From the NCBI RefSeq assembly GCF_029784155.1, contig NC_073693.1:188659127-188723126 (forward strand): DNA of 64,000 bases. The letters are read 5' to 3'. Position 1 is the stretch's first letter. Every line of letters begins with the position of its first letter. A program made the translations under genes and the position numbers. The notes below the pieces were generated by a model. That model made no database searches, had not been told where the DNA came from, and saw nothing but the letters and a program-made list of their open reading frames with translations. Below are positions 46,099-55,863 of this stretch, one piece after another. This stretch comes from Uranotaenia lowii (lineage: Eukaryota; Arthropoda; Insecta; Diptera; Culicidae).

Positions 46099-46580
46099 TA
46101 ACGAACTTTGATGTGAGATAACACGAGTCGATTCGAGAAAGTGCTCCATGCTAAAATAACGTCGTTTTGACTGAGCCTCTAATGCTCATCAGAATGGATA
46201 TGTTTCGCTTGTAGTGTCGTCTGAAAATACCAGTAATATTAACCGAAAACTGCCAAATTTAGGAGTTTTAACCGAACACCGTAAAATATTCGATAATTTG
46301 AGTTTATGATGCACAGATTATTACGCGAGATGACTCGAGTCTCGAATCATTTCGCGTTATACGCCGTGCACCAAAACTGAAATTACCGAATGTTTTACGA
46401 TGTTCGGTAAACATTTACGAACGTTTCACAGTTTTCAGTAAATATTATTGGCATTTTCAGACGACACTACAAGCGAAACATATCCATTCTGATGAGCATT
46501 AGAGGCTCAGTTAAAACGACGTTTTTTTGCATGGAGCACTTTCTGGAATCGACTCGTGTTATCTCACATCGAAGTTCGTG
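46099..46580. repeat. Internal fold-back, arms about 140 bp
   Basis: 46099-46240 and 46441-46580 are near-complete inverted repeats: for example TGCTCATCAGAATGGATATG on the left against CATATCCATTCTGATGAGCA on the right. The 200-base spacer is itself partly palindromic (TTATGATGCAC against GTGCACC-type ends). Confidence 0.85.
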
Positions 46581-47999
46581 CTGTGCGAAATAAACCACAT
46601 CGGTAATTCAGGATTTCGACCTTCCCATCGGGATCCATGCCTTATTGAGAATTGTGAAAATCAATGAATCAAAAACTGTAGCTCAAAAATATAAAACAGG
46701 AATTAAATTAATATACATATATTGTTAACGCCTCACAACATTTCTTAACAGACATGCTGTTTAGTGTTTACTATCTGCGCTGAGTAGCATTAGCGGAACT
46801 TTCCGAACTTGCCGTTTTTCGGAAACACTTATCATTATTTAGAGGCTCAGGCAAATCGACTTTTTTACATGAAGCGCCTCCTGAAATCAAACAACTTTTT
46901 CGACTCGCATCTTACATCGAATGCCGTGCCTTAAGCGCCTTCATCATCATATCCTCGTTGAAAGTCAGTCTTTAATTAGTTTAATACAATAATCGTTTTT
47001 GAAAATTGGAGTCATTTTTATTAATTTTATAAGTACTTTTGAAAGCTTCTATCATGTTTTTGAGGCCTGAAAAGAAGGATAATGTGAAATAATGAGAAAA
47101 ATATAGCTGCTCATGTTTCAGTCATATAATCAGTAAAAATATGCCTGAGACATTTTTTTAAATTTGCATTTTCTGTTTGCTTATCACATTTTAATACAGT
47201 CACTAAAAATTATAACTGTTTTTCAAATTTAGGGAAAGTTGCATGGAAGAAAATGAAAACATTTCACTACTTTTCCTTGTCGCATGAGAAGTGAAAATAT
47301 TATAAAAACACAACTATAACACAGCATATTGATCTCTAAGTAAGTTCGTAGAACAGCAACCAGTATGAGTCTATCGAAACCAAAGTGTGATCTTTATCTA
47401 GTGACACGTGATCCAGAACGATAATCTTAAAATCCGCCACTCGAGATTGCTTTGAATCCGTTGTCATGCTGCTGATTGTGTCTTAATATGTCTATTTTAT
47501 GGACCAGGTTCACAATTTAATCCTCTTTATATCTTGTTTCATCTCTTATGTCGTCATCTTAGCCAGGAAGTTTCAGTTTGCAGGTGACTCTGACATCTGC
47601 AAGGTAATTTCAAATTGTATCATTAAAAAAACTTAAGTTTTGAAAAAAAAATTAGATTTTTTTGTTAAGTAATATAAAAATAGAAAAGCTATAAACTATT
47701 TTCTGAAAACTGAAAAACCATCACTGAAGAATATATTTGATTGCGGCTGAAGGTTAAGGTTAGAAAACTATCTAATTCTATATGTTGGCAAAATAAAGTA
47801 TTTTTTTAATTTATTGAATAAAATTATGTACCTAAAAGATTTCTAAGTATAGTAATTACACACAAAGTTGGAAACGTTTATCAGTACTGCATTTTTCAGT
47901 TTCAGTATACATCTTGCGTTAATTAATATTAAAAATATGATTTCTAAATTTTTTAACAAAAAAAAACTTAATAAAGTTTATAGGATAAAATGCTAACAA

Positions 48000-49400
48000 T
48001 GTGCCATATTCTACTTTTTATTTGTAAGATTTTTCTCACCTTCGACGACGTTTGAAATTTTTACTCCTTATCCTTTTTCCGTGGTCATCGATGATGGTGT
48101 CCTTAATGATAGAATTTTTATTCATCAACCTCCTCGTCCGTTTTTGTTCCGTGTTGGAAGTATCATCACTGGCCGTACTGCGCTCGTGAATCCTCCGATA
48201 CTTGATTGCTTAGGATTATTAGAGTTGATTCTGCATACGTGGCTTAAAGCTGACGAGAGGTTTGTTATGCGGTTGGAAAAACGCTCCCGGATTTCCGACA
48301 CCGATTTGTTGTTACGTATTTGAGAATGAAATTCATTTGCATGATACAGCTAGCTCGTTAACGCACCTTGGGCTTCTATATTTGACAAGAATAATCTAGA
48401 AAGATTAACACAGTTATAACAATTTTTACTAAGATTTACCAGCCTGGATATTGCTGGTAAGTCTTAGTCATCATTACCGTTTCACACCACCTCATCGTCA
48501 GGAACTTTTAAGCCACGAACGGGAACTTTTTTCATCATAATAGCTTCCGAAGTGTTGTAATTGTAATTGTAATTGTAATTTTATTGTTCGCTTCGGTGAT
48601 ATCGGTTTCCGATTGCCTTGCCGAATGCTGTTCGGTTACTTTTAATATTATTCTTTATATTGGTAATTTTTTTAGTTGTTTATGAATATGAACCTGTGGA
48701 ATAAAATTCTCGTAATTTTTGTGTTTAGTATCACACAAATCTTCAAACACTTGCATTCACTTACATGATCTTCCAAATGATGTCTCCTGCCACCCGGAAG
48801 TTACGATGATTACGTTAGTCAGCATTGCAGTTAAATCGCACCAGTGATTTTATTTCTTTTTTCGCTTCATCCTTTTTATAGACCGATAGGTTATCCGATC
48901 TAGTTCACTCCGAGTTGTACTTGTAGAGCTGTCTAGAAAAAAAACCGATAGCATCGAAAACAGACCAGGAGAAACCTGAAATTTCAAAAAAATGATTAAT
49001 TATAGAGTTTTGAGCCATTACAAATGTATGTAACGAAGATTTATTATAAAACTACAACGACATCCAGCTGAAAGATAGTTTTTGTTGAAAATCAATGATT
49101 TCCAATAATTTGATTATACCTTTACTGTTTCACCGGCAAATTTATGCTGTTTGTCAGCTTTTACAATTATGTAAGCGCATTCTGCTCTGCTGTTTCCCAT
49201 TGATGGTTTTGACGGTCTGGGTTAGGGCAATTAATGCCCCAATCAGGTCGGTCTGTTACACTGCATATCACTCATGATCCATCAACTTGGGCATACTGGC
49301 TAAGTTCTCGACCGAAACACCGATAGGGAACAGACAAAACTTGGAGATGATTCCGTCAGGTAGCGGTGCATTGGTGAGATTGTGGAGCTGTTAGGTCCTG
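48000..49400 (-). pseudogene. Gene-like relics inside copy A, minus strand
   Basis: Several short stretches translate into protein-like sequence next to splice-like signals. At 49375-49270, after ACCTAACAG, the frame reads LTNAPLPDGIISKF then CLFPIGVSVENLASMPKLMD. At 49236-49150 a frame reads LIGALIALTQTVKTINGK. At 48322-48125 a frame reads SVSEIRERFSNRITNLSSAL, and an overlapping frame at 48190-48040 ends in a basic tail KNFKRRRR with an AGGTGAG donor-like site. No family is recognised and frames are broken, so this is either a captured host gene or a decayed transposon gene. Confidence 0.3.
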
Positions 49401-49982
49401 AAAAAGATATTTTAAACAATTCATGCGCAATGAAGAAAAACAGAGAGTTTCCGCACACTTCAACTTCTTATTTTGGGGATTTTTCGTTTGCTTTGTGGAA
49501 GAAAACAAAACTACCTACCACCACTACCGGAGTTGAAGTCGATTACCAACCAAATCCAGCTAAAAGAGCCAGACATTCCAAATTCGACCGATGTTTTTAG
49601 CGCAACAATCATGGCTACTTGATCTCGCCCGCGCAAAAAATAACTCAAGACTAGAGGCAAGAGAGGCCATGAATGGAGAAAGCGAGATGCGTTTAACTTA
49701 TCACGGCTGGGAGAGTGAGACAGTGAAAAAAAAATTGCTGTTTGTTTCTGACAGCGACGCATGCTGTTTTCAGTTTTTTTTACAGTTTTCGGCGTTTTTT
49801 TACCGAAAATAGTTTGCAAAATGATTTGTTTACATATCGATAAACGAGCTTCGTTAATTCTAGATATGGATTAACGAATATTTGTAAAAATAGACGTCAG
49901 TTTATTCAATTACCGAAAATTTTCGATTTACAGAACTGTTTCTGTAAAATAAATTACCGAACTCGGTAATTTTCGTTTACTG

Positions 49983-51654
49983 CACAGTAAACGAAAATTA
50001 CCGAGTTCGGTAATTATTTTACCGAATTCCTAACATGTGGAGTTCGTTAAACTGTTCGGTAATTTTTTCATGACCGAGAAGTGACAACTGTCAAATATGA
50101 CGGACCTTTCTCGGTAAAAAATACCGAAACTCGGCTGATCCTATCTGAGATGTTCTGTCACAAAATTGACAGCTGTCAACTTGACAGCTCGTTGTATCAC
50201 CGAACAATCGGTAGATAGCTACCGAACTTTCTGTAATTATCAACGAAAAACCGGTAATGTTTACCCGAAAAACTTTGAAAGTTCGGTGATATATACCGAC
50301 CAACCGTTAGAATTTACCGAAATACCTTTTGTTATTACCGAAAAACCTGTACCGAAAAACCGAAATTGTTTACCGAAAAAACTGTAAGAGTTCGGTAATA
50401 TTTACCGAAACTCCGGTAATTTTTACCGAAAAATCTGTTTTTTGCCCATATATATGATATTATTACCGAAGTGCCGGTAATATTTACCGAAAACTGTCAA
50501 ATTTTCGGTAATTTCCTCCTTAAACCATAAAACGTTTGATAATTTTAGCTTATGATGCACGGTGTATATCGGGGGAACGAATCATCTCGCGATTTATGTA
50601 CACAGCGCATCATTATCTAAAATTATCGTTCGTTTTATGGTTTTCGGAAGAAATTACCGAAAATTTGACAGTTTTCGGTAAATATTACCGGTATTTCCAG
50701 AAGGCGCCTTAAGCGAATAAAGGAGTTAGTTTAGAACCTCTTTTTATTGCACTCTTTAAAAAATCTAAACTCTTCGGATTCTCATTTCGATCGTCATCAT
50801 TCGACCTCGATTAGTTGAGATTTTCTGGAAGCTCGGATTGCCTCTGTGGAAATGAAAGAAAATCGTTACAATAAAATTTAGACACTGACGGAAGAAATGT
50901 AATTGACCTTTTAACTTGTCCTATTCAGAAAGAAATTTGATTCATTGGAACGGTGTTCCGGAAGCTTCCTTAGCAATCCACTTCCCCACCGGCGGAACAG
51001 CATTTTCCTGCAGCTCCAAGGGAACCACAACCGGTACCGGCTTTGAACGTTTTATTTCCGTACTCCTCGGTGCTGTTGCTGTTGCCGCTCTGCGAGCTGT
51101 CGGTGTAGTTCTTCTTGTTGGGACCTGCCCCATCGCAGCTGACAAAATGCCGGCTGGACTGAGCCGCTAAACTGGCCAAACCTTCCCCACCTCAAGATAA
51201 GGCTCCGAATGAAAACAAGACGGGGTGCGATGTATTTTGTGTGAGTTTTTCACAACACGCGAAACCGAAACTTTAAAAAATGACAACGAGTGCTTGCTCA
51301 TTACTTTTTAGCATCTTGCTCGAGCACACGATCAAAGTTGTGACTGTTTATTACGACTGCAAGAGAGCGAAGGAAAATGTAAAAAATTGCCAGAAAAGGA
51401 CAAACGCATTTTGACGTTTGTCTTGACAGCAGCAGTTTTCAGTTTTACTTTACAGTTTTCGGTGTTTTTTTACCGAAAAATAATTGCGGAGAGATTTGTT
51501 TACATATAAATGAACGAGTTTCGGTAGGTCGATAGCCGATTAACGAGGTTCGGTAAAAACAAAACGTCAAGTTGATCAATTACCGAAAATATTCGAATTA
51601 CAGAAGTGTTTCTGTAAAAAAAATTACCGAACTCGGTAATTATCGTTTACTGTG
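49983..51654. mobile_element. TTACCGAA-family element, copy B (about 1.67 kb)
   Basis: It begins CACAGTAAACGAAAATTACC and ends GGTAATTATCGTTTACTGTG. Left 250 bases and right 230 bases closely match copy A. A fold-back lies at about 50465-50700 (ACTGTCAAATTTTCGGTAAT against its inverse). After the end comes TGTGTA, so a TA target site could lie at 51659-51660 if the terminal TG pairs expanded. It carries a GC-rich gene-like fragment at 50942-51180. Confidence 0.8.
50942..51180 (-). pseudogene. GC-rich coding-like fragment inside copy B, minus strand
   Basis: Base composition changes sharply to GC-rich with codon-like texture. One minus-strand frame begins DGAGPNKKNYTDSSQSGNSN, and a second ends VVPLELQENAVPPVGKWIAK followed by EASGTPFQ and a stop. 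Switching from the first to the second would need a frameshift. It looks like a transduced host exon; the source gene is not recognised. Confidence 0.35.
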
Positions 51655-52373
51655 TGTGTACGAACACAGTGAGCGCGAAGCGAACTGCGAAGCGAAATAT
51701 TCATTCACCGGATGAATTTCGCAAGTTCGCTTTTGAAGGCCGGCCACAGTGCACGCGAATTGCGAAGCGGTTCAACACTGAAAAAAACCTTCGGTGTTGC
51801 AAAAATTAATCACATGTGAAAAAATCTTTGCAAATTAACAAAACTGTGAGCGAGGGATACGCACCGCGCAAAAAAAAAACCAATCCGCGTTAATTCCGAA
51901 AAACTCAATCAATTAGTAACAGTCGAATTTTTCTGACGCTATGAAACGCCATCTTAAAATCCAATACGGCGGCTTCCGTTCAACTTTAAAATAATTTTAA
52001 TGACTGAAAATCGCAAAAAAATCTTCTAAAACTATGACATAAATATAACAAAATTTTGAAAAAAAATACAATATAATAATAACAAATATTACGAAACGCT
52101 GACAAAACTTTAATAAAAATATGGCAATGGTGATAAAAATATTACAAAAATATTAGAAAAATATACCAATTCTATGATAAATTTGACATTGAAATGGCAA
52201 AGCCATGACCAAATTTAGAAAAAAACTGACAAAAATTAATAAAAGTTGACTGAATAATAACAACAAATTAGTAATAATGCCAAAACTCGAAATTAAAAAC
52301 TTTGACAAATATTTGACAACATTATGGAAAATATGAAAAATGAAATAAAAATCAAAATCAAAAATTACAAATA

Positions 52374-52758
52374 CAGACCCCGTTCGTTTTTGGCAACACG
52401 CCCGAAAATTTTATGTTGCCAAAATCGAACGGTTTTTTTTGTCACTTTTTCATTTTTGATTTTTAATTCAAATTAGTCAAAATTTATGTAAAACCTTATA
52501 TTAGCATACAATTTTTCAATTTGACTCAATAATATTAGTTATGAGCATTAAACATGGAAAAAATCATGTTTTTACTGTTTAAAACTATCATAATTAAGCC
52601 GAATGAAAAAATTTCATGCTAATATTACGTTTTACATTAATTTTTATTTGTTTAAAATGAAAATAAAAAATAAAAAAAAGACAAAAAAACGTCTTTTTTG
52701 GATGTTGCCAAAAACGAACGGTTTTTGCTCGGATGTTGCCAAAAGCAAGCGGGGTCTG
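52374..52758. mobile_element. 385-bp TA-target MITE
   Basis: TA flanks both sides (52372-52373 and 52759-52760). The terminal inverted repeats are CAGACCCCGTTCGTTTTTGG and the inverse of CCAAAAGCAAGCGGGGTCTG. A second inverted pair inside repeats the GTTGCCAAAA-CGAACGG motif. The interior is AT-rich and non-coding. Confidence 0.92.
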
Positions 52759-53042
52759 TATGACAAAATTTTGAAATAAAATAACATAAATCTGGCAATA
52801 CTATGACCAAAATCTTACAAATGTGATAAAAATATATGCAACAAAAGTATGAAAAAATGTTACAAAACTATGATAAAACAAAACTATGACAATTGACAAA
52901 GGTTGTCATAGTACTGTAAGATTTTTGTCATTTTATTTTAATTTTTGTTATAATTTTGTCATGTTTTCGTTTGTCATATTTTTGTCATAGTTCTGTCAGA
53001 TTTTTTGTTCATTTGATTGTAAGTTTTTTTTTATAGTTTTGT

Positions 53043-53200
53043 CTTTTTTCGTTCGATTATATTCGTTTTACCACCTTCTCTTCATACTGAAAGTCTTTTC
53101 CAGTACAAATGCATTCGATGATTACTCTTGTATTTGAACTCACGGACATTGGCTTAGGAGGGAACTAACATGCCAACTGAGTTACACATATCACAAGCCC
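53043..53200 (-). mobile_element. tRNA-derived SINE, minus strand
   Basis: The minus strand starts GGGCTTGTGATATG, has a polymerase III A-box-like AACTCAGTTGGCA and a B-box-like GTGAGTTCAAATAC about 40 bases later, then a unique tail ending GGTAAAACGAATATAATCG and an A-run. Imperfect direct repeats TATAGTTTTGTC (53032-53043) and TATAGATTGTGTC (53210-53222) flank it. The tail identifies a second truncated copy at 56337-56391. Confidence 0.8.
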
Positions 53201-53266
53201 ATAGATTTTTATAGATTGTGTCATTTTTTCGTCGTATTTGCGATATATTTTTTACATATTCATCAT

Positions 53267-53293
53267 TAATAAATTATTATTATTATTATTATA
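53267..53293 (+). repeat. ATT trinucleotide microsatellite
   Basis: About eight ATT/TTA units in AT-rich DNA of the fold-back element. Confidence 0.85.
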
Positions 53294-54109
53294 TGTTTGG
53301 ATTTGTCTTTTTTTTTTTAATTTTGTGATTTTTATGTCGTATTTGTCATCATTTTGTCATTTTTCTTACATATATTTGAAAGTATTTTGTTATATTTTCA
53401 TCTCATTTTTCATAATTTTGTTAGATTATTGTCATTATTTTTGACAATTTTTTGTCATATTTTTTTCAAAACTTTATCATATATTTTTTTTTCTCATTTG
53501 TCATAGTTTTGCCATTTCTGTGATTTTTTTCTCATATTTTTGTCTAATTTTGTAATATTTGTCATATTTTTTGGCTTAATTATTTAACCACATTTGGCGT
53601 GTTTTATCCAAAGTTTTGTCATTTGTCACTATTTTTTTTGTCATATTTTTTAATTTTAGCAATAGTTATTCATATTTTCCCACAGTTTTGTATTATTTTT
53701 GTCAATATTACTTTAGTTTTATAACACTTGTTATATTTTTGTTTATTCTTTTCAGTGCTTTTTTGCAGTTCTCTCAAAATTTTTGTTAAATTTTTGTCAG
53801 TAATTTTTCATCTACTTTTTTATCCCTTTTACTGATTTCTTATATTGTGGATGGACCTTACGATTTTCAGTTATTTATTGCATTTTGAATTAAGCGGAAA
53901 CCGCCATCTTGTATTTCAAAATGGCGTCGGACAGCCAAATTCGACTTCTACTTATTGAGTACTTTCATCCAATACCCATATTGTGGGAGTTTCATGTGCT
54001 TTTCAGTCACTTCCAGCATTTTAAAGTTGAGTGAAAGGGGCCATATTGGATTTCAAGATGGCGTCGGATAACAAATTCCAACTTCTATCCGTTCAGCCCC
54101 TTCACCCTA

Positions 54110-54324
54110 CACAGTAAACGAAAATTACCGAGTTCGGTAATTTTTTTACCGAAATCCTAACATGTGTAAATCGTTAAACTATTCGGTAAAAAATTAACGA
54201 ACATCGGTAAATAGACTCTTCATTTACCGATGTTCGTTTATTTTTTACCGAACAGTTTAACGATTTACACATGTTAGGATTTCGGTAAAAAAATTACCGA
54301 ACTCGGTAATTTTCGTTTACTGTG
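54110..54324. mobile_element. TTACCGAA-family element, 215-bp near-perfect hairpin copy
   Basis: TA flanks both sides (54108-54109 and 54325-54326). The left half, starting CACAGTAAACGAAAATTACC and including ATCCTAACATGTGTAAATCG, is an almost exact inverse of the right half, with a loop near AATAGACTCTTCATTTACC. It lacks any interior and is the minimal form of copies A and B. Confidence 0.93.
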
Positions 54325-54724
54325 TATACACATATTGTGGGGCTTTCATGCCACCGGTCGTTTATTGCCAGTTATAATTTGTTTCAATAGAAAAAGACTG
54401 AAACCGCGTTTGTTTCGAAAATCCGCGCTAAAAAACCGTGCATTTTTCATTACCAAAACAGAAACGGCAATGATAATTAAATAAATAAACTTTTGAAAAA
54501 AAATTTTTTGATAAATCATTTTACGATAAAAAATATCCGAGAGAATATTTTCAGTGTATGTCCGGATGAACAGGATGAATTCGCGCGATCCAGCCAGGTG
54601 TTCGCACGAAAATTCGCTTGCACTGTGGCCGGTCGATGCTTTTTTCAACGTGTTTCAATGAGAAGCGGTTTTTCGCGCGAATTGGAAATTCGCTTCGCAC
54701 TTCGCACCGCGCTCACTGTGAATT

Positions 54725-55054
54725 CGACCTAATTCAGTTATGACCATTCCATACTAAATAGGCTTAAAGTTTGCCAACTAAATAGAGTCCTACGAAAACC
54801 TACTAAATTGACCGATCCACCCCGATTACGTCGATCAACTTAATTATTGTGCTACCAAATCATGCGTAATTGTGTGAGCCTACTCATCAGCCGATTTAGT
54901 ATTTATGGCACCTATTTCATATTCAAGCGTAGCCCGATTAATCGGCATACTAAATAGGGTCATTGATTTAGTAGGGTGATTCGTAGCCAGACTAAATCGG
55001 CACCCAACTAAATGTGAACGGCGAAATTTTTCAACTGTCAAATTTCCTATCGGG
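54725..55054. mobile_element. Element end with ACTAAATAG motifs and CCTATCGGG terminus
   Basis: Repeated ACTAAATAGG/TAAATCGG motifs in both orientations, like those at 42921-43286. It ends ATTTCCTATCGGG followed by TA (55055-55056), the inverse of TCCGATAGGAAAT after TA at 39619. It is either the far end of one 15.4-kb composite element or a separate copy of the same family. Confidence 0.6.
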
Positions 55055-55056
55055 TA

Positions 55057-55863
55057 TGGTATTTTCAAGATAAAAACCGGTTGGTAAATATTTAGATATT
55101 ACAATGAAGTTTATTGTTAAATTGGAAACCATTGTTTTGTTATATTAATACCACGGTCTTGGCTATTCGGGATTTGTTGATAATTTTGTAATGAAATTCA
55201 AAGCGCCATGGCGCGCCAGTATGACATACCAATGCTTTTTTATTTGACGCAGAACGCAAAGCGACGCTTGTCGCCTCAGCATGACATCAACCTAAACGTC
55301 AATAACAGTCGATTGTTTCTCTTTCTTCCGTTCGGACGTATTTCTGGAAGTTCTTTTGTTCTTTGCTCTCTAATTGCAGTCAAATCGCCTTCCCCTCGCA
55401 TGAAAAACGTAAATATTTTCCTTTTGTGTTTCCATTTTTTCATCGTGTTTCTGATTCGGAGCAAATGTCCTCTTCCCACTCCCGTAAAATGTATTCTGCC
55501 TGATGAGTCTGATGGTGCCATAAAATAACAGTAATGGAAAAAAGTGAACAGCTAGCAGTCAAATCGAGAACTGAAAAAGTGAAAAAAGTTAATGCATACG
55601 CATCAAAGTAGGCTACCATTTGCTGTCGTTGTGTCATATTTTCCTTCCTTCCTCTATGTGCGAGGTTTTTGGGTTCAATTGTTAGAAAATCAAGCAGTGA
55701 TCGAAAAGAGGAAAAAAAATCCCGTGCTTGGAAATCGCCATTAAGATAAGTTTGGAAAAGTTGGTTCTTCCTCAAAGAAAGGAACCATTGTTGTGAAAAT
55801 TGTGGTTGGGTGGAAATTGGGTACGGAAAAAGTTGAAAGTGGCTGCTCCTGCTGGTGACGATT
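55057..55863 (+). promoter_or_regulatory. Upstream region and 5' leader of the OTUD5 orthologue
   Basis: Non-repetitive DNA between the last transposon end and the OTUD5 start codon. A GCGCCATGGCGCGCC palindromic box lies at 55203-55217. An open frame at 55208-55528 (+) has a hydrophobic C-terminal half but no recognisable family and is most likely spurious or leader. The transcription start cannot be fixed from sequence. Confidence 0.45.

Larger units (their letters stand above)
45388..49982. mobile_element. TTACCGAA-family element, long copy A (about 4.6 kb)
   Basis: It starts CACAGTAAACGAAAATTACC after a TA at 45386-45387 and ends with the inverse, GGTAATTTTCGTTTACTG. The subterminal region (45410-46090) is a degenerate 18-20-bp tandem repeat built on TTACCGAAAT, with many TGACAG motifs. 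An internal fold-back lies at 46099-46580. The middle (46600-49500) is AT-rich with gene-like relics. The right end (49750-49982) matches the right end of copy B. The right TA is not seen because copy B abuts directly. Confidence 0.75.
51665..54720. mobile_element. 3-kb fold-back element with GCGAA-rich termini
   Basis: The left end CACAGTGAGCGCGAAGCGAA pairs with the right end ..TTCGC..CGCGCTCACTGTG. Further in, GGCCGGCCACAGTGCACGCGAA pairs as CGGCCACAGTG with TTGCACTGTGGCCGG at 54620. Deeper still, GACGCTATGAAACGCCATCT at 51935 pairs with AAATGGCGTCGGAC at 53917, and the AT-rich arms of ATGACAAAAAT type (51990-52900) invert to ATTTTTGTCAT type (52905-53850). The centre is near 52905. No transposase. 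It contains three later insertions: 52374-52758, 53043-53200 and 54110-54324. Confidence 0.75.

Noticed and set aside
53100..53205. Functional tRNA gene
   Set aside because: Box A and B-like motifs are degenerate, no cloverleaf or anticodon arm is convincing, and a SINE tail with poly(A) follows.
55208..55528. 106-codon frame upstream of OTUD5
   Set aside because: No recognisable family, low-complexity hydrophobic half, and no splice or poly(A) context. It may be leader sequence.
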